From NCBI GenBank assembly GCA_964036045.1, contig OZ038383.1:95041568-95105567 (forward strand): a stretch of DNA of 64,000 nt, written 5' to 3'. Positions 60,855 through 64,000 of this stretch are shown piece by piece. Position 1 is the first letter of the stretch, and each line of letters starts with the position of its first letter. The notes beneath the pieces are model-generated. The model was not told the origin of the DNA. It ran no database searches and saw only the letters and a program-made list of their open reading frames with translations. The translations under genes and the position numbers were made by a program. Source of the DNA: Eutreptiella sp. 'Long Island Sound 2002'. Its lineage: Eukaryota; Euglenozoa; Euglenophyceae; Eutreptiales; Eutreptiaceae.

Positions 60855-63800
60855 ATGGCCGCGCCCGTCAGCGCAGATATGATGCAAATGATGCTGGCGC
60901 TTCTGAAGGCCACCAAGAATATGCAGGTTTGCGGGTTTTGGCTTGGGTGGGGGTTTGGGCTTGGGTTTGGGCTTGGGGCTGGGTGTGGGTTTGGGCTTGG
61001 GCCTGTGTGTGGGTTTGGGCTTGGGTGTGGGTTTGGGCTTGGGTTTGGGCTAGGGGTTGGGTGTGGGTTCGGGTGCGGGTTTTGGTTTGGGCCTAGGTTT
61101 GGGTTTGGGTTTGGGTGTATGCTTTGGCGCGCTTTGCGCGCAGTGGAAATCAGTGCGTTGGGTTTGTGTGTCCCTGCCTGCCCTGCTCCCCCCGCACCCC
61201 CCTGTGTCCCTTTTGCTCTTTGCTCTTTAGGAATTTGATGATTTGTTGTTGAGGGGAAGGGGAAAACCCAAGAACCCCCAGTGATTATTCGTGCCCCATG
61301 CCCATAAAGGGGCTAGGAATCTTTGTCCACGGGAAGGGGAAAACCCAAGAACCCCAAGTGATTATTTGTGCCCCATGCCCACAAAGGGGCTAGGAATCTT
61401 TGTTGTCCAGGGGAAGGGGAAAACCCAAGAACCCCCAGTGATTATTTGTGCCCCATGCCCATAAAGGGGCTAGGAATCTTTGTTGTCCAGGGGAAGGGGA
61501 AAACCCATAAACCCCCAGTGATTGTTCGTGCCCCATGCCCATAAAGGGGCTAGGACTCTTTGTTGTCCAGGAGAAGGGGAAAACCCAAGAACCCCCAGTG
61601 ATTGTTCGTGCCCCATGCCCAAAAAGGGGCTAGGATTCTTTGTAGTGGATGCCCCCCCCCCCCCCACGGGGCCGTAGTGCACGCAGTGCGCCCTGTGCGC
61701 GCGCGGAACTGTGCCTATTTTCCACTGTTCCGGCGACGTTCCAACAACCTGTTCCGGCGACGTTCTGGCGACGTTCCAGCGGCCACTGGAACGTCGCCAG
61801 AACGTCGCCGGAACAGGTTGTTGGAACGTCGACGGAACAAGTTGTCTGGGTAGGGTTGGCCTCTCTCCGGCATCCTTGTCTGCAGGACGGGATGACCGAG
61901 ACCGAGGCCCTGGGGGCACCACTGGCTGCACCACCCCCGCCAGCCCCACTGGGGGCACAGGGGGCCACGCGCTCTGAGCCACGCAGCAGCTCTGGGCTGG
62001 CTTCGCCAGCCCCTCCCCCACCTCAGGGCGCTCCCAAACATTCTCCGTGGGCAACCCCCGCTCACCGGCCATGGGAGGCGCCACGGCCTGCCCCACAAGG
62101 GGCCGCGCCAGTCGCGCCTCTCCAAGCGCATCGCCCCCAGTTGCCCGAGCCCTCGACTGGGAGCTCAATGAGTAACGGGGGGGGGGGGGGTTCGGGAGCA
62201 CGCCGTGGTTCTGGGGGAGCTGCAAGAGGCGAGGGGCAATGTTGAAAGCCTCCGCCGCCGGGTGAAAAAATGGTCTGCGAAATTGGCGGAGTGCCGGCGG
62301 CGTGGGGACATCACCGGGGGGGGGGCACGCGGGCGAGAGGGTTCTGGAGGGGAACCGGCGGGTAAGGGAGGCGCAGAAGGGAGTGGAGGTGCTTGAAAGG
62401 GAGTTGCAGGGCATGGGTGGGGAGGTGCAGGTAAAACACGAAGGGGGTGTCAACGACGATGACATTGTGGAGCTGGGTGAGGTGGTGGTGGATGAGAAGG
62501 ATGAAGAGCGGAGGGCTAACCCGGGGGTTAAGAGAGAGGAAGAAGAGGGGGGGGGGGGAGGGGGATGGGGATGGGGAGGGGGATGGGGATGGGGAGGGGT
62601 AGGGGGATGACGCCGGCGGCGTCTAGCGCATTACGGATTGGATGCGCAACCGACTTGGCTCATCCCTGGCAGCAAAAGCTGCCAATTTTCCCTGGACAAG
62701 GGAGATGGTAGGCCCCAACCCCCCCCCCCCCCCCTGGACGCTTGTGTCCTACGAGCCCCCCACCCCACCATTTACACGCTCCGTTGGCTGCTGCAGCGCT
62801 TCTTGCACAAGCAACTGCACTGCAAGGAGCTGCGTGATTGCCGCTGGCGCCCTGAGGAGGGGTCCGCGCCAGGGGGGGTCCCGGTGTCCTTGGTGACCGG
62901 GCCGGGGACAGGGCGCACGGCACCCCTCCCCAACGACTGGCTCCCCAGCAAGGCGCAAAGGGGCAAATTTCTAACCGCGGGCTCTGTCAGTGCGGGGAGT
63001 TGCCATTGGCACCTCATTTTTGAGCGTTGGGCTGACCACGGCCTTGGCGAGGTGAGGGCGACGCCCCGCAAGGACACCGTCCTCTTTCAGGCCAATTGGA
63101 CCCGAATCCTCCGCGACGGCATCTATGTGGTCGAGGACGAAGGCAAATACCATGGCTTCGTCGTTGGACAAACGCTGTCGCGGCCTGGCGCCCTACGCGT
63201 CAAGTGCGAGGACGACGCGCAGCGGCACCAACAATCTGCCGTTCGGGCAGCACTAGCGGAACGTGAGCGCACGCCGACCTCGCAATTGCGGCAAGCGTTG
63301 GCGGCGATCAAGGAGAACGTGGACACGCGCGTGCGGGTATGCCCCCCTGCAAGCATGTCCACATGGCCAATAGGGCCCAAAAATGCACATGGTTGGCGTG
63401 CCGGTGCATTGTTCCGGCGACGTTCCAAACAGTTTGTTCTGGCGACGTTCCAATCTGTCACCAAAAAAGTTTGAAAAGTCTTTTGAACGTCGCCGGAACA
63501 GCTTATTGGAACGTCGCTGGAACACTCATCCTGGCTATCCTCCATGTAGGTGGAGGACATCCAGGTCAACCCTTCGGACCCGCGCGCCGTTCGGGTGATC
63601 CTTCGTTGGCCAGGAAGCGATCCCCGGCCCATCGATTCGGGTACGTTGCTTCAGCAGTTGCACTTGCAGCCCGTCGCCGTGCTCGAGTTCCTCACGGCCA
63701 TGATGGACTACGTGGCAGCCCGCGGCAGCGTTCTCGCGACGCCCATCGAGGGGTGGGGCAGCATTGGCGACATGTCCCCAGCGCCGCCGCACTGCCAACA

Positions 63801-64000
63801 AGTGGCCGCAGAGGCCCCCGCCCCGCCCGCGTGTGCACCGCCCGTGCAACCCCAACCCCCGAACCCCCACCCAGCCCCCCAAACAGCACCCAAACCCAAA
63901 CCCAAACCCCAACGCCTCCCCAAGCGGGAACCCAAGAGTGCCCCCAAACCAGCCCCCCAAAAAAGGAAGAGGCTCCCGGGGGAGTCCTCCAGCGAGGAGT
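60855..64000 (+). CDS. gene Y: spliced coiled-coil protein, incomplete
   Basis: Exon 1 60855-60926 (MAAPVSADMMQMMLALLKAT); exon 2 from 61886 (GMTETEALGAPLAAPPPP, Pro/Ala-rich); a coiled-coil part (VVLGELQEARGNVESLRRRV, then REAQKGVEVLERELQ); an acidic region (VNDDDIVELGEVVVDEKDEE); a small exon 62627-62707 (RITDWMRNRLGSS); exon 62797-63336 (a globular domain with NDWLPSKAQRGKF, WHLIFERWADHG, DGIYVVEDEGKYHGFVVGQ); and exon 63550-64000 (VLEFLTAMMDYVAARG, then a Pro/Lys-rich tail), open at the window edge. All junctions are phase 0. G14 (62177-62190) and G10 (62316-62325) shift the frame inside exon 2. No family is recognised. It may be the partner of gene X in a two-gene transposon, or a host gene. 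Confidence 0.5.
60930..61125 (+). repeat. GGGTTT/GGGCTT-type G-rich tandem tract
   Basis: Roughly 30 units of GGGTTT, GGGCTT or GGGTGT. The spacing of G triplets would allow G-quadruplexes. It resembles telomere-type sequence but is interrupted and intronic. Confidence 0.85.
61254..61644 (+). repeat. five-copy 77-80-bp minisatellite
   Basis: Units start at 61254, 61331, 61411, 61491 and 61571, each GGGGAAGGGGAAAACCCA..AACCCC(C/A)AGTGATT.TT.GTGCCCCATGCCCA.AAAGGGGCTAGGA.TCTTTGT. Copies differ at few positions. Confidence 0.95.
61727..61838. repeat. hairpin element copy 2 (in gene Y intron 1), near-perfect
   Basis: Two 53-nt arms that are reverse complements except for one base, separated by a 6-nt loop (CGGCCA at about 61780-61785). 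Each arm has three GCGACGTTC words. It lies 47 bp from the splice acceptor. Confidence 0.9.
62527..62626 (+). other. probable intron of gene Y (100 bp, G-rich)
   Basis: CCGGGG|GTTAAG ... GGCGTCTAG|CGC, phase 0. Splicing removes a G12 run and GGGGAT repeats, and joins two protein-like frames that are otherwise out of register. The acceptor lacks a pyrimidine tract, so an indel in the G run is the alternative. Confidence 0.45.
62708..62796 (+). other. probable intron of gene Y (89 bp)
   Basis: GAGATG|GTAGGC ... GGCTGCTGCAG|CGC, phase 0. It contains C16 (62719-62734). Splicing resolves the frame change across the C run. Confidence 0.5.
63337..63549 (+). other. intron of gene Y (213 bp) with hairpin element
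   Basis: GTGCGG|GTATGC ... CCATGTAG|GTG, phase 0. Contains hairpin copy 3. Confidence 0.7.
63411..63533. repeat. hairpin element copy 3 (in gene Y intron)
   Basis: Left arm GTTCCGGCGACGTTCCAAAC..., right arm ...GAACGTCGCCGGAACAGCTTATTGGAACGTCGCTGGAAC. The arms pair with more mismatches and a longer centre than copy 2. It ends 16 bp before the acceptor. Confidence 0.85.

Larger units (their letters stand above)
60927..61885 (+). other. intron 1 of gene Y (959 bp)
   Basis: ATGCAG|GTTTGC ... CTTGTCTGCAG|GAC. It holds three repeats in a row: a G-rich hexamer-like tract, a 79-bp minisatellite and a hairpin element. Confidence 0.7.

Noticed and set aside
60930-61096. Trp/Val/Gly-rich C terminus of gene X
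   Set aside because: It is the translation of the G-rich intronic repeat. The preceding splice donor ATGCAG|GTTTGC starts the intron.
60930-61125. Telomere or interstitial telomere
   Set aside because: Units are irregular mixtures of GGGTTT, GGGCTT and GGGTGT, and lie between exons with good splice sites.
61254-61644. CRISPR-like array
   Set aside because: The 77-80-bp units are contiguous tandem copies without unique spacers, inside an intron of a eukaryotic gene.
62624-62626. Counting this TAG in gene Y as another sense TAG
   Set aside because: A phase-0 intron 62527-62626 ending in this TAG explains the frames equally well, so it is not independent evidence.

Overview
The window is eukaryotic nuclear DNA. 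It has GT-AG introns in phase 0, eukaryotic retrotransposon families, a tRNA-derived SINE, many microsatellites, and no operons or bacterial ribosome-binding sites. A GC-rich unicellular alga or other protist fits best, but nothing fixes the species. Most of the sequence is mobile or repetitive.

Layout. 1-5.6 kb: a minus-strand tyrosine-recombinase (YR) retrotransposon (gag, YR, RT-RNase H, then a basic ORF), broken in frame at poly-C/G tracts, with three ~207-bp repeats at its far end. 5.6-6.5 kb: an unassigned 304-aa ORF that stops 3 bp before the gag start. 7-7.1 kb: a tRNA-derived SINE. 7.7-9.0 and 10.3-11.5 kb: two copies of a ~1.2-1.35-kb non-autonomous element with 16-bp terminal inverted repeats (TIRs). 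11.5-22.6 kb: a three-level nest. A third TIR element was split by a minus-strand LINE (A-rich tail, 10-bp target duplication), and the LINE was split by a second YR retrotransposon at 13381-18331. Removing those 4951 bp restores the LINE reading frame exactly. 22.6-49 kb: lower-GC DNA with minisatellites, palindromes, dispersed duplications and only weak gene candidates. 49.0-51.9 kb: a short acidic exon, an intact RNase HI domain and a composite G-rich tandem array. 53.6-59.0 kb: four more TIR-element copies in alternating orientations. 59.0-64.0 kb: a spliced transposase-like gene and a second spliced coiled-coil gene that runs off the window. Three of their introns carry the same hairpin element.

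Themes. (1) Both YR elements have gag and the recombinase in one frame, separated only by TGA followed by CAG or CAA. This is what a stop-readthrough gag-pol strategy looks like. (2) The LINE reading path is crossed by seven TAGs and one TAA, with no TGA until its TGA terminator; an RNase HI ORF shows the same TAG pattern. This is either biased decay or sense use of TAG. (3) Runs of 10-18 G or C are extremely common and coincide with frame changes in coding DNA. (4) A near-perfect 53-bp hairpin and its relatives sit inside introns, like introner elements.

The recombinase, reverse transcriptase and RNase H domains, the nest, the TIR family and the introns are the firm parts. Function of most single ORFs between 22 and 49 kb is unknown.
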